Source: Laburnicola sp. R22_1 (lineage: Eukaryota; Ascomycota; Dothideomycetes; Pleosporales; Didymosphaeriaceae). From it: a stretch of 64,000 nt of DNA. Position 1 is the stretch's first letter; each line of letters starts with the position of its first letter. The stretch covers positions 372,001-436,000 of the forward strand of contig JACONQ010000003.1 in NCBI GenBank assembly GCA_014281115.1. The letters are read 5' to 3'. Under the pieces are notes generated by a model. The model ran no database searches. It was not told the DNA's origin and was given only the letters and a program-made list of their open reading frames with translations. Positions 1 through 11,198 of this stretch are shown piece by piece. The position numbers and the translations under genes are program-made.

Positions 1-2242
1 CCTAATTCTGGAATTGAAGCTACCACCGCGCGACGCATACTTCAAGGTAAAGCACGTCATCGAAGAGGTCAACACTGTCATCGAAAACACCATTCCCGGC
101 CGAGGAGAGCGCCGACGTGTAAGCCCTGAAAAAGGCAACGTCGCTTTCGCTTGCTCGAGCATGCGTTGGTGCTTCACGCTGCAGTCGTTCGCCAAGATGT
201 ACGCTGAGTTCTACCCCGGACCAGCGAAAGCTCCAGGATTTGGCAAGCCGATGAAAAATCTGGATGTGGAAAAGTTTGCTGCACGCCTCTGGGGAGACAT
301 TTTCTACAACCCTGGAAGTCGCAAGTTCAGCCGCAAAGGCCAAGAGGAGGACTCAAAGCGCTCGTTCGTCCACTGGATTTTGGAGCCCATATACAAACTC
401 TATGCACATACGCTGAGCGAAAGCTCGGAAGATCTCAAGGATACGCTGGATAACCTGGGCATCCGATTGAAACCATCCGAGTACAAGACAGACGCAAAAG
501 AGCTGATGCGACTGGTTTGCCAGCAGTATTTCGGTCCCTCTACAGGTTTCGTCGACATGATTACGCAACATATCCCTTCACCTGCAGAGGGTGCAAAGAG
601 AATGCTTGAAAGGCATTATACGGGGCCAATGGATTCAAAAACAGCAGAGTTCATGAGGAATTGCGATCAGGACGGACCGCTGGTGATTCATATTACAAAG
701 CTATTCAATACCACAGACGCGAAAGAATTTCACTGTTTAGGACGAGTTATGAGTGGAGTCGCCACAACGGCCACCACAGTACGTGTCCTTGGTAAAGACT
801 ATAGTATCGAAGATGAGGAAGATATGGTAGTAGCCACCATCACTGATACTTGGATTGCTGAGTCAAGATACAACGTTCCGACCAGCGGTGTACCGGCAGG
901 CAATTGGGTGCTTCTTGGTGGTGTCGATAATTCTATTGTCAAGACCGCTACTCTGGTAGCGCAAAAGCTACCAGACGATGAAGACGCCTATATTTTCCGT
1001 CCGATTCGCCACTTCTTCGAATCAGTCTTCAAAGTTGCTGTCGAACCTATCAACCCCTCCGAGCTTCCCAAGATGCTTGACGGTATACGCAAGATCAACA
1101 AGTCTTACCCTCTTGTTGAAGCCAAAGTCGAAGAGTCTGGTGAACACGTCATACTAGGCACAGGGGAGCTTTATATGGACTGTGTGCTACATGATCTGCG
1201 GAGGTTATACGCAGACATGGAGATCAAGGTCTCCGATCCTGTCACTCGCTTCTGTGAGACAGTAGTCGAAATGTCCGCTATCAAATGTTACGCCGTCACA
1301 CCGAACAAGAAGAACAAGATTACCATGGTCGCCGAGCAGCTTGATCCCGGAATCGCAGAAGACATCGAAGCCGGCAAGGTCAGCATAAAGGACCCTGTCC
1401 GCGTAGTCGGCAAATTCTTCGAAGACAAGTACGGTTACGACTTGCTCGCCTCAAGAAATATCTGGGCTTTTGGTCCAGAGGACATGGACCCCAACATCCT
1501 GCAAAACGATACCCTCCCCACGGAAGTAGACACCAAGATGCTCCGCTCCGTCCGCGATACCATACGGCAAGGTTTTAAATGGGCAACTCGCGAAGGCCCT
1601 CTCTGCGAAGAACCAATCCGAAACACGAAGTTCCGCATCACAGACGTCGAACTCGCCTCGGAAGCTATTTTCCGAGGTGGCGGCCAAATCATCCCCACGA
1701 GCAGGAAAGCATGCTACTCCAGTTTCCTAATGGCTAGCCCCCGGTTAATGGAGCCGGTATATAGCTGCAGCATGACGGGCCCCGCCGACACGAAATCTAG
1801 TCTCTACACCGTCCTCGCGCGGAGACGAGGCCATGTTTTGCAAGATGGTCCCATTGCCGGTACGCCGCTGTATAACGTCCGCGGGCTCATTCCCGTCATC
1901 GACTCCTTCGGCTTCGAGACCGATCTCCGCGTAAGTTTTATTCCTCATCTTCAACCTCCTAAAGCAAACATGTGCTAATGCAACGCGCAGATCCACACAC
2001 AAGGCCAAGTCTCGCTCTCCCTCGTCTTCGACCGCTGGTCTATTGTTCCCGGCGACCCGCTCGATAAAGACGTAACGCTGCGGCCGCTGGAGCCGGCAAG
2101 CGCACAGGCTACGGCGAGGGATTTCGTGCTCAAGACGAGGAGGAGGAAGGGGCTTGCGGAGGATGTGACGATTAGTAAATTTTTGGAGCCGGAGCTGTTT
2201 AGGAGTTTGAAGGAGAGTGGGGTGCTGGAGGGGGGGTTGTGA
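1..2242 (+). CDS. SNU114: U5 snRNP GTPase Snu114/EFTUD2 (5'-truncated by window edge)
   Basis: C-terminal three quarters (about 726 residues) of the EF-2-like GTPase of the U5 snRNP, which controls spliceosome activation and disassembly in the nucleus. The frame is open from base 2 (first residues LILELKLPP, a conserved segment after the GTPase domain). It runs to 1930, then a 60-nt intron (1931-1990; GTAAGT donor, GCTAATG branch, GCAG acceptor) joins exon 1991-2242, ending in TGA. Conserved landmarks near the end are GFETDLR, HTQGQ, IVPGDPLDK, RPLEP and KTRRRKGL, spread across the splice junction, which confirms the intron. EF-2 domains II to V are covered; the P-loop lies upstream of the window. 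The gene is convergent with the mismatch-repair gene on its right. Identification is secure; only the start is missing. Confidence 0.95.
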
Positions 2243-2836
2243 GGTTGTGAGGTTGGGGTGGGGGCAGGGGGGAAAGTTTGGGTTTGTAGGTTAGGTTAGG
2301 TTAGGTTAGGTTAGGTTAGGTTAGGTTAGGCTATGTGGTGTGGTGTGGTGTAGTGGTTGAATATACCCATTTTTTAAGCATGTTGTTTATGGTGTTTGTG
2401 TGTTGTGCTTTTATAAACTGACGCCATGTTATCATGTTCTATTTAGTTTTTATCTGCCAGACTTTGCTTCCTTTCCCCTCGACGACGAGTTGACGCTAGA
2501 AATACGACTCAATCCGCTCGCTCGCTCGTCCATGCATGCGTTACTCTTTCTCCTCCACATCGCCAACCAACGTATAAAATCCACTCTTAGACTTTTTCCC
2601 ATGTTCACAGATGGATTCCTGCGACCGTGCTGGTATTTAGCACATTTTCGTTGTACAATGTACAGTAAGCTATATTTTCCCAAATGTCCTTTCATATTTT
2701 CTGGGGGTTATTCGACGACTCTGCTAGTGTCTGTTGGTGTTTTGAGTAATTTCCTCGGTATGTATGAGTTGTTGTTTGGAGCTAGGTTGAGTGCGGTGAG
2801 TTAGTTTCGTCCGGTAAATACGATGTTTAGTATGGG
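2243..2836. other. Intergenic region between convergent genes
   Basis: This holds the 3' ends of the Snu114 gene and the MutL-like gene. It contains a (TTAGG)n microsatellite and a TGGTG-rich run (about 2335-2352). An open frame at 2400-2804 has no recognisable protein features and is not called. Confidence 0.6.
2287..2330 (+). repeat. (TTAGG)8 microsatellite
   Basis: Eight perfect TTAGG units (2291-2330) preceded by a partial unit, about 45 bp downstream of the Snu114 stop codon and probably in its 3' UTR. The unit is one G shorter than the usual fungal telomere repeat TTAGGG and lies between housekeeping genes, so it is an internal microsatellite, not a chromosome end. Confidence 0.9.
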
Positions 2837-5800
2837 TTAAAAGGCCATGAGTATCTCGTCGTCGTCGAAGTCTGCAAAGTCCATGTCAGCGACGTCGTCG
2901 TCCGGTTTGACGTCTCTGGTAGTAGGCGTTGTGGTGACGGGTAGCGCGTTGGGGAACGTGGTGGGTGTTGATGCCGTGGCAGTGGGATCCGCTGCTGAAC
3001 ACGATGGCGATGGCACGGTTTGGTGCGTCGAGTGTTGGACGTGCTGCTCGTCATCGACGAAGGTAGCCAGCGCGTGTCCCACAGCATCAGCACCAACATC
3101 ATCTACGCGCGTATCTTCCAGGGCACTGGAACTAGCTTGACCCCCGTCATTCCGATCACGCAACGCATCCACAATGCCCATCTCAAGACTTCGCAGCACG
3201 CTCCCATCGTCCACCCGCGTATCGAAGTGCTCAAACATGGTATCTATCCTGCGCGTCCAAGTTCTCAACACATCGTCCGTGAGGCGTATGCTGAAAGCGT
3301 CGTACGCGGTGTCGTCGACGGGATAGCCCCATTCAAGACTGTTCCTTTGCATGTCTATTTTATGCATGAATTTCGAGATGTCTTTGACGGCGATGTTGAC
3401 GGGGAGGACAATGTTTTGGATGCGGTAGCCGTTTGGTACGCGCTCGAGGGGTAGACGGGAGGATTTCGGGCGCTGCGCGGCATCTGTGGTTCGGCGGCGG
3501 AGTGGGCGGGCTTTGGTGCATGAATCGTGTGAGGGATGGTTATGCGGGTTTTTGGTGGGGATGGGAGTTGGGGGAGTGGGGTGGGAGTAGGCTGCGAATG
3601 TGGCTGCCATGTCGGCGGCGCTGGTGTCTGGTCGAGTAGTTGGGATTCGACGTTGTTCGGACATGTTTGTCGGCTCTACAGATGAAGCTCTGGTCCTCGA
3701 GCGCGAGGGGTCTTCATGCTCGGCGTATTCACGGAGCTGGTCGGCGAAATCACAGTGCTCGAAGCTGATCCTGTCTTCTGAATGTAATGGAAGCTGAGTT
3801 CTGGCACGCTTTGGTCGTCGCGGTGGTTCGGCGGATGAGGCACGGGATGTCATTCCAGGCTTTGATGGATGTGGAATTGCATCAGGAAATCCGCGCTTAT
3901 TCCCGTCAACTGGAGGGTCTCTTTGAGGTCGATTGATGGGCGTGAACGACGGAGGGCCGGGCGTACGCTCAAGTGAGGCGCTTCGTTTAGGCAGGGCTTT
4001 ACCGCGTCCAAGAAAGTCCCGTATATCAGTGTTCTTCTCCGAGAAGAGTCGATTCTGTACGAGACGATCTTCTCCATCCAAGACCCGACGTGAGGTGACC
4101 GGACCGTCGTCGTTGAACATCGATACATCTTGGCCCTGGGTCCTTTTGGGTTTCCGTGGGCGAGAAGACTTGGATGAAGCCTGCCCTCCACGCATTCGCT
4201 TACCGAACCAGTCATTGTTGCTTGGTCGACCTTCAGACGCGGACTGTTCAATGCTCCGTGGCTGCTGTTTGCGTTGACTACGACGAGGGACGGGTGACGA
4301 TAAAGGGATCATAGCAAGCGGAACACCCGGTGTAGAACTGTGGTTTGCGGAATTCCTCTCGATGTCTGCATGCCCACTTCGATTGACCTGATGCAAAAAG
4401 TTGGTAAGCATATGTACTGCATGAAGTGCGTTTACTCGGGACCATTTACATCATAACGCTGCGCATATGCCCGAGGAAGCTGCCGAATGTTCTCTTGGAG
4501 CTCTTCGTCTAGCGAAAGCCCTGTCATATTCATTCTCGAAGACGTCTGAGGTGTCAACGGTTCCACTGTTAACCGCTGACGAGGGTTGGTTGTTGGCGCA
4601 GGTGAACTATAGTAGTTCGCCGTAACGTCACCTCGGCCCTTAGCTGGAGTCATCATTTGACCGTTGCTGAGTGGCTGCTTGGCTTTAACCGGAGCATTCA
4701 TGCGAGCTATGGTCCAGGGATTGGAAATAGTCGCAGCTCGCCGTTCTTCCTCTTCCTCGTCCTCAATTATCGGGGGTTGGATTTCCGATGAAATAAATTC
4801 TAGGTCTTCCTCGTCAATACCATACATGCTCGACCGCCATTTTGGTGGTCCCTGGGGTATATCGACGGCAGGTTCCACCTCATCGTTTTGAGCTTCTTCA
4901 AGGATTGAAAACGAAGTCTCGGGGCGGTTTGAAGGTTCCTCGGCCTCGACATCAATAACTCGTTGCGCAGAAGCCGGGGCTTCAGATTTATCATCCACGT
5001 TGTTGACCGCAGGCGCTTCGGGATAGTAGGGCGTGAGCAGTTTCGTCACAGCTCCGACGACCAGTTCTCCGTCTTCAAAAAGTACATCATCTTTTGCAGG
5101 CTCGATATTCGGGTCATAGCTCCCAGGCGGACAGATGATGTTCATACACATGAAGGGATCCTTGACCGACCCGAGATTAGAGTTGGCGTGTCGCAGCCTC
5201 TCTTTAAACGCAGCGACAACCTTTTTAGGTGTACCCCTGTTGGGAGAGACTGGTCTGCCATCGATGGATAAAAAAGCCCCTTCGTTCGCAATCTTGGTGC
5301 CAATGGAGTCCGGCCTAGGCAAGAAAGCATAGATTCCGAAGCCGTCTGACTCCATGGCTGTCCAGTCACATTGCAAAGCACAGTCTTTGCCGACGACCTT
5401 GAGGGCCGCATCTTCGACGTTAGCATCCTTCTTTGGCGCATACATGAAGTCAGACTTGTTCGACTTGGCCTTCAGGACGCGCAGGCTGAGCCGAACAGCC
5501 GGTCTAGCAAAGGCGTACGCTTGCATCAGTCGCCTGATCTTGGCAAGAGTTTTCGCCGATTCTTTGAGCGCGGTTTCCTTCCTGACAGGAAGTGTTTGGA
5601 AGAAGTTGGTTACTTTGACCGTTGTTCCGACTGGGGCGGATGCATGTTCAGTCCTGCGCTTAGTTAGTCACCACGTATCTCCAGTACACAGATGGGATGT
5701 AAGACTCACGCATTCAACTCGCCATTCCTACCATACTTGAGCTGCACCGCAACGGGCTCGCCTTCAACCCTAGTAATGACTTCCAACGTGTCACTCATTT

Positions 5801-6146
5801 CCGCCATGCTCGCCAGAGCTTCACCACGGAAACCAAGCCATTTGCCCCCAACCTCTTTCAGGTCACGGAAGTCACGGATCTTGCTCGTGCAGTACCTACG
5901 ACACACCAAAAGCCTATCCTCTGTCGATATTCCATGGCCGGTATCCTTGACCTGGATGCAGTCGAGTGTGTTTGCAGAAATATCTACGAAGACGGCATTC
6001 GCACGAGCATCGAGAGCATTCTCAATAAGCTCTTTGACGACTGAGCCTGGGTCGCGGAGAACGTTTGATGCGCCGAGTTGTCTCACTGTTGTTGGCGGGA
6101 GCGCTGCGATGCCCGGTGGGGAGACGGCATCCGGAGCACCAGCCAT
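2837..6146 (-). CDS. MLH2: MutL-family mismatch repair protein, MLH2/PMS1-like
   Basis: Probable partner of MLH1 in a nuclear MutL heterodimer. Three exons: 6146-5710, 5653-4450 and 4387-2837, joined by 56-nt and 62-nt introns with GTGAGT and GTAAAT donors, give 1,063 residues. The N-terminal GHKL ATPase motifs are intact: KELIENALDA (E39, N43), DTGHGI (68-73) and GFRGEAL (105-111). The transducer domain follows (GTTVKVTN, LPVRKE). The C-terminal half is long, polar and low-complexity, with one conserved island (NGYRIQNI and the following ~60 residues). I see no DQHA metal-binding endonuclease motif, so this resembles yeast Mlh2/human PMS1 rather than catalytic PMS2. The start was chosen as the first ATG before the ATPase domain. 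It is divergent from the Ada-like gene. The exact MLH2 assignment against other MutL paralogues is inferred. Confidence 0.88.
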
Positions 6147-6635
6147 CGTCGTCGGATGAAAGTGAGATTGAAGTCGACTGACTCTTGGAGGAGCTGAGAA
6201 GCTTTTTGAGAACCATCCTATCTTTTTTGCGGCGGTTGCCTCGCTCGTGCCTTCTCCTTGGAGTAGTCCCGGGTGGAGTTGGGAAGCTGCGACGACGCGA
6301 CATCAGCGCGCTGTCATGTGACATGCTCTTTCCAAGGTTCCAAGGTTCCGAGGTTCCAACATTGAATTTGATCCTCTTTCCTGCTGGACAAGCACTAACA
6401 TTAAAGTGAGCGTTTTTGTGAGTTTCTTGCGGGTTTGCCAGCTGATTTCGAAGCGTCCGTTACGTCATCGAACTCGCCACGAAAGATGCTATAGAACTGG
6501 GCAATCACCATGTACGACCACCCCATCACCACCCCCCCAACCTGTACAATAACTACCTTGGAAGGTAGACCTCACCTTCAAACAAAGCATTCCTCACTTC
6601 CCATCTCCAATCCCATCCCTAGAGAGAAAAAGAAC
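6147..6635. promoter_or_regulatory. Shared promoter region of the MutL-like and Ada-like genes
   Basis: The 489 bp between two divergent start codons must hold both promoters. Visible structure: a short imperfect tandem of a CAAGGTTC-like unit (about 6331-6360) and a CACC/CCAACC-rich leader before the Ada-like ATG. No specific operator was recognised. Confidence 0.6.
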
Positions 6636-7520
6636 ATGGCCTACACCACCTCCGCCGCCCGCTGGCGCGCCCTCAGCATCCGCGACCCCGCCTCAAACAA
6701 CCACTTCGTCTACACCGTAAAATCCACAAACATCTACTGCCGGCCCACGTGTCCCGCGCGCCTCGCCCGCCGCGCAAACGTCGGCTTTTGCCGCACGCCC
6801 ACCGAAGCCGCCGCCGCGGGGTTCCGCCCCTGCAAGCGGTGCAAACCCGATGTTTGCACCGCCGCCGAGGAGGACCCGCAGGAAAAGGCGGTAGCGAGGG
6901 CGTGTGCGTTGATTGAAGAGGCGGTGGGGAGGGGGGATGGGAAGGCGGTTAGGTTGCGGGAGTTGGCGAGGGGGGTGGGACTTACGCCGAGGTATTTTCA
7001 TAGGATTTTTAAGGAGAGGAGGGGGGTTTCGCCGAGGGAGTGGGCGAAGGGGAAGATGCAGGCGAGGGTGGAGGATGGGGGAAGGGGAGGGGTGCATGCG
7101 AGGACGCCGCCGTTGGTGCAGGATTGTTCGCCGGAGTTAGAGGGATTCGATTGGGAGAGTTTCGATTGGGAGAGTTTCGATTTCAATGAGTTTGTGGATC
7201 TGGATGGTGGTGCTGGGCTTGGGGTGGATGCTAGCAGTACGACAGCGATCGGGGAGCCGTCGATACCGGGTGGATTCGGTGATGAGAATGATGTGAATAC
7301 TTCCACGTTGCCTTGGGGTATTTTCGCGTCTGAAGCTTTGGATCCAGGATTTTACCTCGGCGACGACAAGTTACACAAACGGTCTGAGGCCACTGCAATG
7401 TGGGGACCCCCAATGGCGATGACCACCACCTCGACATTTGAGCAAGACGCAGCTCTCATTCTAGAGGGTGGCTATATATCCGGACTTAATCCAGAGATGA
7501 GTGTAGGTACGTTGAATTGA
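6636..7520 (+). CDS. Ada-type methylphosphotriester-DNA repair/regulator protein with AraC helix-turn-helix
   Basis: In bacteria the Ada N-terminal domain transfers methyl groups from DNA phosphotriesters to a zinc-bound cysteine and so activates an alkylation-response regulator. This 294-residue, single-exon protein has that domain (residues ~9-75) with all four zinc cysteines, C35 and C39 (YCRPTC) and C66 and C69 (CKRC). An AraC-type helix-turn-helix follows (LRELARGVGLTPRYFHRIFK). The O6-methylguanine transferase domain of E. coli Ada is absent. Instead there is a ~160-residue tail starting with an acidic, aromatic repeat (FDWESFDWESFDFNEF) that looks like a transcription activation region. 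The ATG at 6636 is preferred over an in-frame ATG at 6510, because the extra 42 residues are unlike the family. Direct repair activity is inferred from family; gene regulation is likely. Confidence 0.88.
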   Translation: MAYTTSAARWRALSIRDPASNNHFVYTVKSTNIYCRPTCPARLARRANVGFCRTPTEAAAAGFRPCKRCKPDVCTAAEEDPQEKAVARACALIEEAVGRGDGKAVRLRELARGVGLTPRYFHRIFKERRGVSPREWAKGKMQARVEDGGRGGVHARTPPLVQDCSPELEGFDWESFDWESFDFNEFVDLDGGAGLGVDASSTTAIGEPSIPGGFGDENDVNTSTLPWGIFASEALDPGFYLGDDKLHKRSEATAMWGPPMAMTTTSTFEQDAALILEGGYISGLNPEMSVGTLN

Positions 7521-7660
7521 GATTTGGGTTGAGATTTGGATCAAGGTTTGGATTGAGTTTTGGTGCTCCTCGAGGTCGCTTGTGAGCTCCTATCCGCATA
7601 ACAACTACAGCTTCCATTCCCACTGTCGAATAAAAAAGGTGATCCTTACCCCCCAACAAA

Positions 7661-8762
7661 CTACAAATCATCCTCAAGCGGACTAACCCCCTGCGCCGTC
7701 CCAATCCTCTCCTCATACCAAAACCTCCTCCTCTCCACCTCCGCCCTATCCCCCATCCACTTCCCAAACCCCCCAACGTCCGTATTCCCCTCCCTCAAAA
7801 TATCGGGAAACCCTTCCGGCGCATCCGTCCTCACTGTCCACCGCGGCGTCGCAAACTGCTTCTCGCTACTAATAAGGTAATTGTGCAGCAACTTTGCTGC
7901 CTCGGGGTGTGGCGCGTCTTTCAGGATGGCAGCCGTCTGCGGCCAGGTGACGAACGGCGCGTCCGTGGGGTACGAACTATTTGCTCTGGCGGAGGTGGCG
8001 CCGCCCGTGCCGAAGGAGGCAATGTAGGCGGTGTTGGGGAGGGAGAGCTGGGTCGCGGGTGTTGCGGTGCCGCGGACCCAGCGGGGGTTTTGGGCGAGGA
8101 GGGCGTCGAACCAGGATACGCCGAGTTTTTGGATGCTGTGGTGTGTGAGTGTGGGAAGCTTCGATCTATCTCCCAGAGGACGATGTTACTTACACGAGGT
8201 CGAACGCGTAGAGGACGGCATCGTCGTCATTGGGGTACGTAAGTATGAGCTTATCTTTTAATTCAGGCTTCAGTGCATCGGACCAGTCGCTCAGCGTGCC
8301 GTTGAACTTTCGCGGATTCCACGTCGTAGCCCAATCAAGGATGACATAGCCATAATACGCGCCATCTTCGTCCCTAAACTCGGGCACCAACTTATCAAAA
8401 TCACGCGGTTTGTACGGCATGAGGGCGCCCGCGTCCTTCCACCGCGGGTAATCATGTAGCGTCTGAAGAATGATGCTATCGACGTAGACGTTTCCGCTCG
8501 CAAGCTGGTCGTCTATGCGGCCGTCGTGGTATTTGGAGAGGTCGACTGTCATGTTGAGTGTCATGCCTGGAAAGCGCGCTTCGAATTCTTGCTTTAGGGC
8601 ATCTTGTTGGTCTTTTTCATCGCCGCCGTGCCATACGGTTACGACGCCTCCTTCTTGTAGGGCAGCCTGGTGGATTTCGTCGAGGGTGCGGTTTTCGGTT
8701 GGCGTGCTTGCGAGGGTTGTCGCTGCTAAAGCTGATAGAGCGAATATTGTGAGGGAGCGCAT
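7661..8762 (-). CDS. Secreted ABC-type (Fe3+-like) extracellular solute-binding protein
   Basis: This 347-residue protein resembles the bacterial periplasmic binding proteins of iron(III)-type ABC importers. Exons 8762-8194 and 8135-7661 are joined by a 58-nt intron (GTAAGT donor, CACAG acceptor). The N-terminus is a signal peptide (MRSLTIFALSALAATTLA). The mature part has binding-protein features: VVTVWHGGDEKDQQ at the first strand, FEARFPGMTLN, WATTWNPRKF in the hinge region and HPEAAKLLHNYLIS near the end. The ATG at 8762 was chosen because the signal peptide follows directly; an upstream ATG (8819) would bury it. The gene is convergent with the Ada-like gene (140 bp apart). No permease or ATPase gene lies nearby, so its role in a fungus is unknown; a bacterial origin is plausible but not shown here. 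Confidence 0.8.
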
Positions 8763-8937
8763 TCTGGGACAAGTGAATGAGTGTGTGATAGGACGAGTTG
8801 AAGTGACGAAGGAAGGCACACTTCTAGATTGGAGTTGTTCCTTCCTCTGTTATATATTTATCCAAGATTACATATTCGTTCGCATTGCCTCGAAAATATT
8901 GAACCGAGTTGCGCTCTAAATCAAAGCATGGATACCG

Positions 8938-9324
8938 CGGTGAGACTACATGGCACGCATCAATCTGCTGCGCGGCACCTATCCCTAACAATATACAGTT
9001 AGATCTTAGAGATGCCCTGCTAGGTGGGATTTACACGTAAAATAATATTATTGTTATCTAGCTATTATAATTATATAATACTGCTAACAATAAAATACGT
9101 GCGTAGATTATATTAAATTAAGGACTATATACTATAAAGCAAAAGGTCTACAATATTTCTCTTCTAGATAGCGATAAAGCGCACTTAGTAAATAATTAGA
9201 AATAGGTTTTAAATATATATTATATATACAAATTTGGGTGAGTAAGCTATTCTCTAAGCCCTAGCTGTATATAGTTAGGAATGCGTGCCGCGCAGCAGAT
9301 TGATGCGTGCCATGTAGTCTCGCC
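8938..9324. mobile_element. Non-autonomous Mutator-like element (MITE), 387 bp
   Basis: The two ends are inverted copies of each other over about 67 bp. The outer 38 bp are nearly perfect (they contain GAGACTACATGGCACGCATC in both); the inner part has a few mismatches and one indel. The element is flanked by a perfect 9-bp duplication TGGATACCG (8929-8937 and 9325-9333), the size typical of Mutator-like transposases. The interior is very AT-rich with many TpA steps, as expected after RIP, and encodes no protein. It lies in the 915-bp interval between the start codon of the solute-binding gene and the 3' end of the zinc-transporter gene, in which no other feature was found. Confidence 0.88.
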
Positions 9325-9677
9325 TGGATACCGTGGACTGTTACGTATTAACACACACACTGAAAACCAATCAGACACCGTAGCGTACCCTAACAACCCA
9401 CTGTTACCCATAATAAGTTAAATGGGAGTAGTTCCTAATGCAGTTAATAGGCTGCTTATGCATAACAGTGTACATTAAATAATCTTACAATAGGGCCTGA
9501 GTATAGGGCCGAACGACGCATCAACCATCAACGTCATAAGAAGTTCAGAGACACAGGACACTATGTCATGCATGGAGCAGTATCATTATTTTGCATGTGA
9601 AATCTAGAAAGTCTTTGTCAAATCAATTAACAAAAATGCGTCTAAATGTAGATAGATGGTACTTGCTTCCTGAAGGC

Positions 9678-11198
9678 CTATGCCCATGCGCCAACTAACG
9701 ACATTAAAGCGGCACCACCAACAACACTCGCACATGCTTCCAGGCGTCTCTTTCCCTTTAGGACCACGTAGCTTTCGTCGCTCAAAAAGTCCTCGGCAAG
9801 CAGTTCAACGAGACCTGCGAAGAGAAGCAATCCGCTTGAGATTGCGTTCATGAAGCCGACCATGAGCAGGCCGGTTTGACTAGCAGGATCATATAATGTG
9901 TGAATCCCCAGACCAATCGCTTGTCCGATTGGAGTGGTTGTCCCGTATGCTAACGCCATGAGCCATGGCCTCAAGGAACCAGAAGGGAAGCTGATCGCAC
10001 TGATGCGTGATCCCAGTGCGAAGCCTTCGAAGGTCTGATGGAAAGTGATGGCCACTAGAAGCACAATGAAGGAAGTCCCGGTTGCAACGGATAGCGCCAT
10101 TCCAATGAAGACACTGTGGAAGAGAATGCCAGCCTCGAGTAGAAGGCATTGCAACAGCTGTTTCTTGCGCAGGGCATCGGTCATGTCCGGATTCTGTCCG
10201 GCACGAGGTGATGTCAAAAGATGAGCATCCTTATGTGCAGAGTGGTGCGACAGCAGACGAGCGTCAGCTCCGGGCTGGTTTGCGCCGTTTTGGCCCAGCT
10301 CCTCCGGATCTATATCGAGATCTGAGTCGTCATTATCGTCTTTGAAATTCGGCCCGGAGTCTGCAGTAGACCGCCTAGGCGTCAGCGGGGAAGCCAGAGA
10401 GAACGAAGGTGATCGACCCGCGATGAGGTTGTCCGATGACTCAGCCATGTCGTGTAGTACAATGTCCGGGGGGTGCCCGTTGGCCCTGAACCTGCTGTAG
10501 CTGTTGCTCTTGCGATGCGCCGGACGCGAGGGTGTCTCTACGCCGAATGCCTCATAATCGGCCGAGTGGGAATGGCCGGCGCCTTTGGATGCAAAGAACA
10601 TTTCTATGCCCACCACCACGAACACGGCGACCATGGCGATCAGACCGGGCATGGCCGGGTAGCCTTCGTTCCACAAGGGCGGCAGGCATTGGTCGGTGAG
10701 GGAGACGAAGGCGGTTGGGAGGAGGTGGACGAAGGCGGTTGCGATCAACACGCCGGTGCCAAAGTGTCTGGAGACGAAGAGGAACTGGAGCGGCACGGGG
10801 AATCGAGGAAAGCGCTTGGCGACGATGGGGAAGGAGCACGCTGGAGGTTGTCAGTGCCACGCAGTTCACAGTTCACAAGGCGCGATGGGGGTGGCGGCGT
10901 GCATACCGGCGGTGCTCACGGTGAGGATCAGGACGAGGGCAAAGACGTGCAGCGGCGTGTTGTAGTGGCCCTGCCCGCCTTTGGTTCCGCACACGGGCCG
11001 CTCCTGTCGGCGGCGGAGCTCAGCGCGGAGCAGATGGGTGGGAATGTCTGCCCACGGCACCTGGAGGCCTGCCGCCGCGTTAGTCATGCCGATGGAGGAA
11101 TCGTGGACACTCGTGGACGTGCGTGGATGCGCATATGGCGGTGGCGGGGGAGGGGGAGGGGGAGGGGGGCGCTCACCAGCAGGCGCATCGTAGGTCAT
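9678..11198 (-). CDS. ZIP-family zinc transporter
   Basis: Membrane importer of zinc (possibly iron) into the cytosol, probably at the plasma membrane. Three exons: 11198-11177 (22 nt), 11068-10907 and 10840-9678, separated by 108-nt and 66-nt introns, give 448 residues. The first exon encodes only seven residues plus one base. Transmembrane segments occur near the N-terminus (VFALVLILTVSTA), at FLFVSRHFGTGVLIATAFVHLLPTAF and at the C-terminus. A polar cytosolic loop of about 140 residues contains HSHS. The two metal-site helices are intact: HSVFIGMALS and HQTFEGFALGSR (H-x3-E). Intron 1 contains a CCCCCT-rich tract. Substrate preference is inferred from the similarity to fungal Zrt proteins. 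Confidence 0.93.

Noticed and set aside
2287..2330. Chromosome end or telomere
   Set aside because: Only eight units, with conserved genes on both sides.
2400..2804. 134-codon open frame on the plus strand
   Set aside because: Hydrophobic and low-complexity, no conserved pattern, and located in 3' flanking DNA between convergent genes.
6510..6635. Longer N-terminus for the Ada-like protein
   Set aside because: The added 42 residues are proline/threonine-rich leader-like sequence; the family begins near the ATG at 6636.
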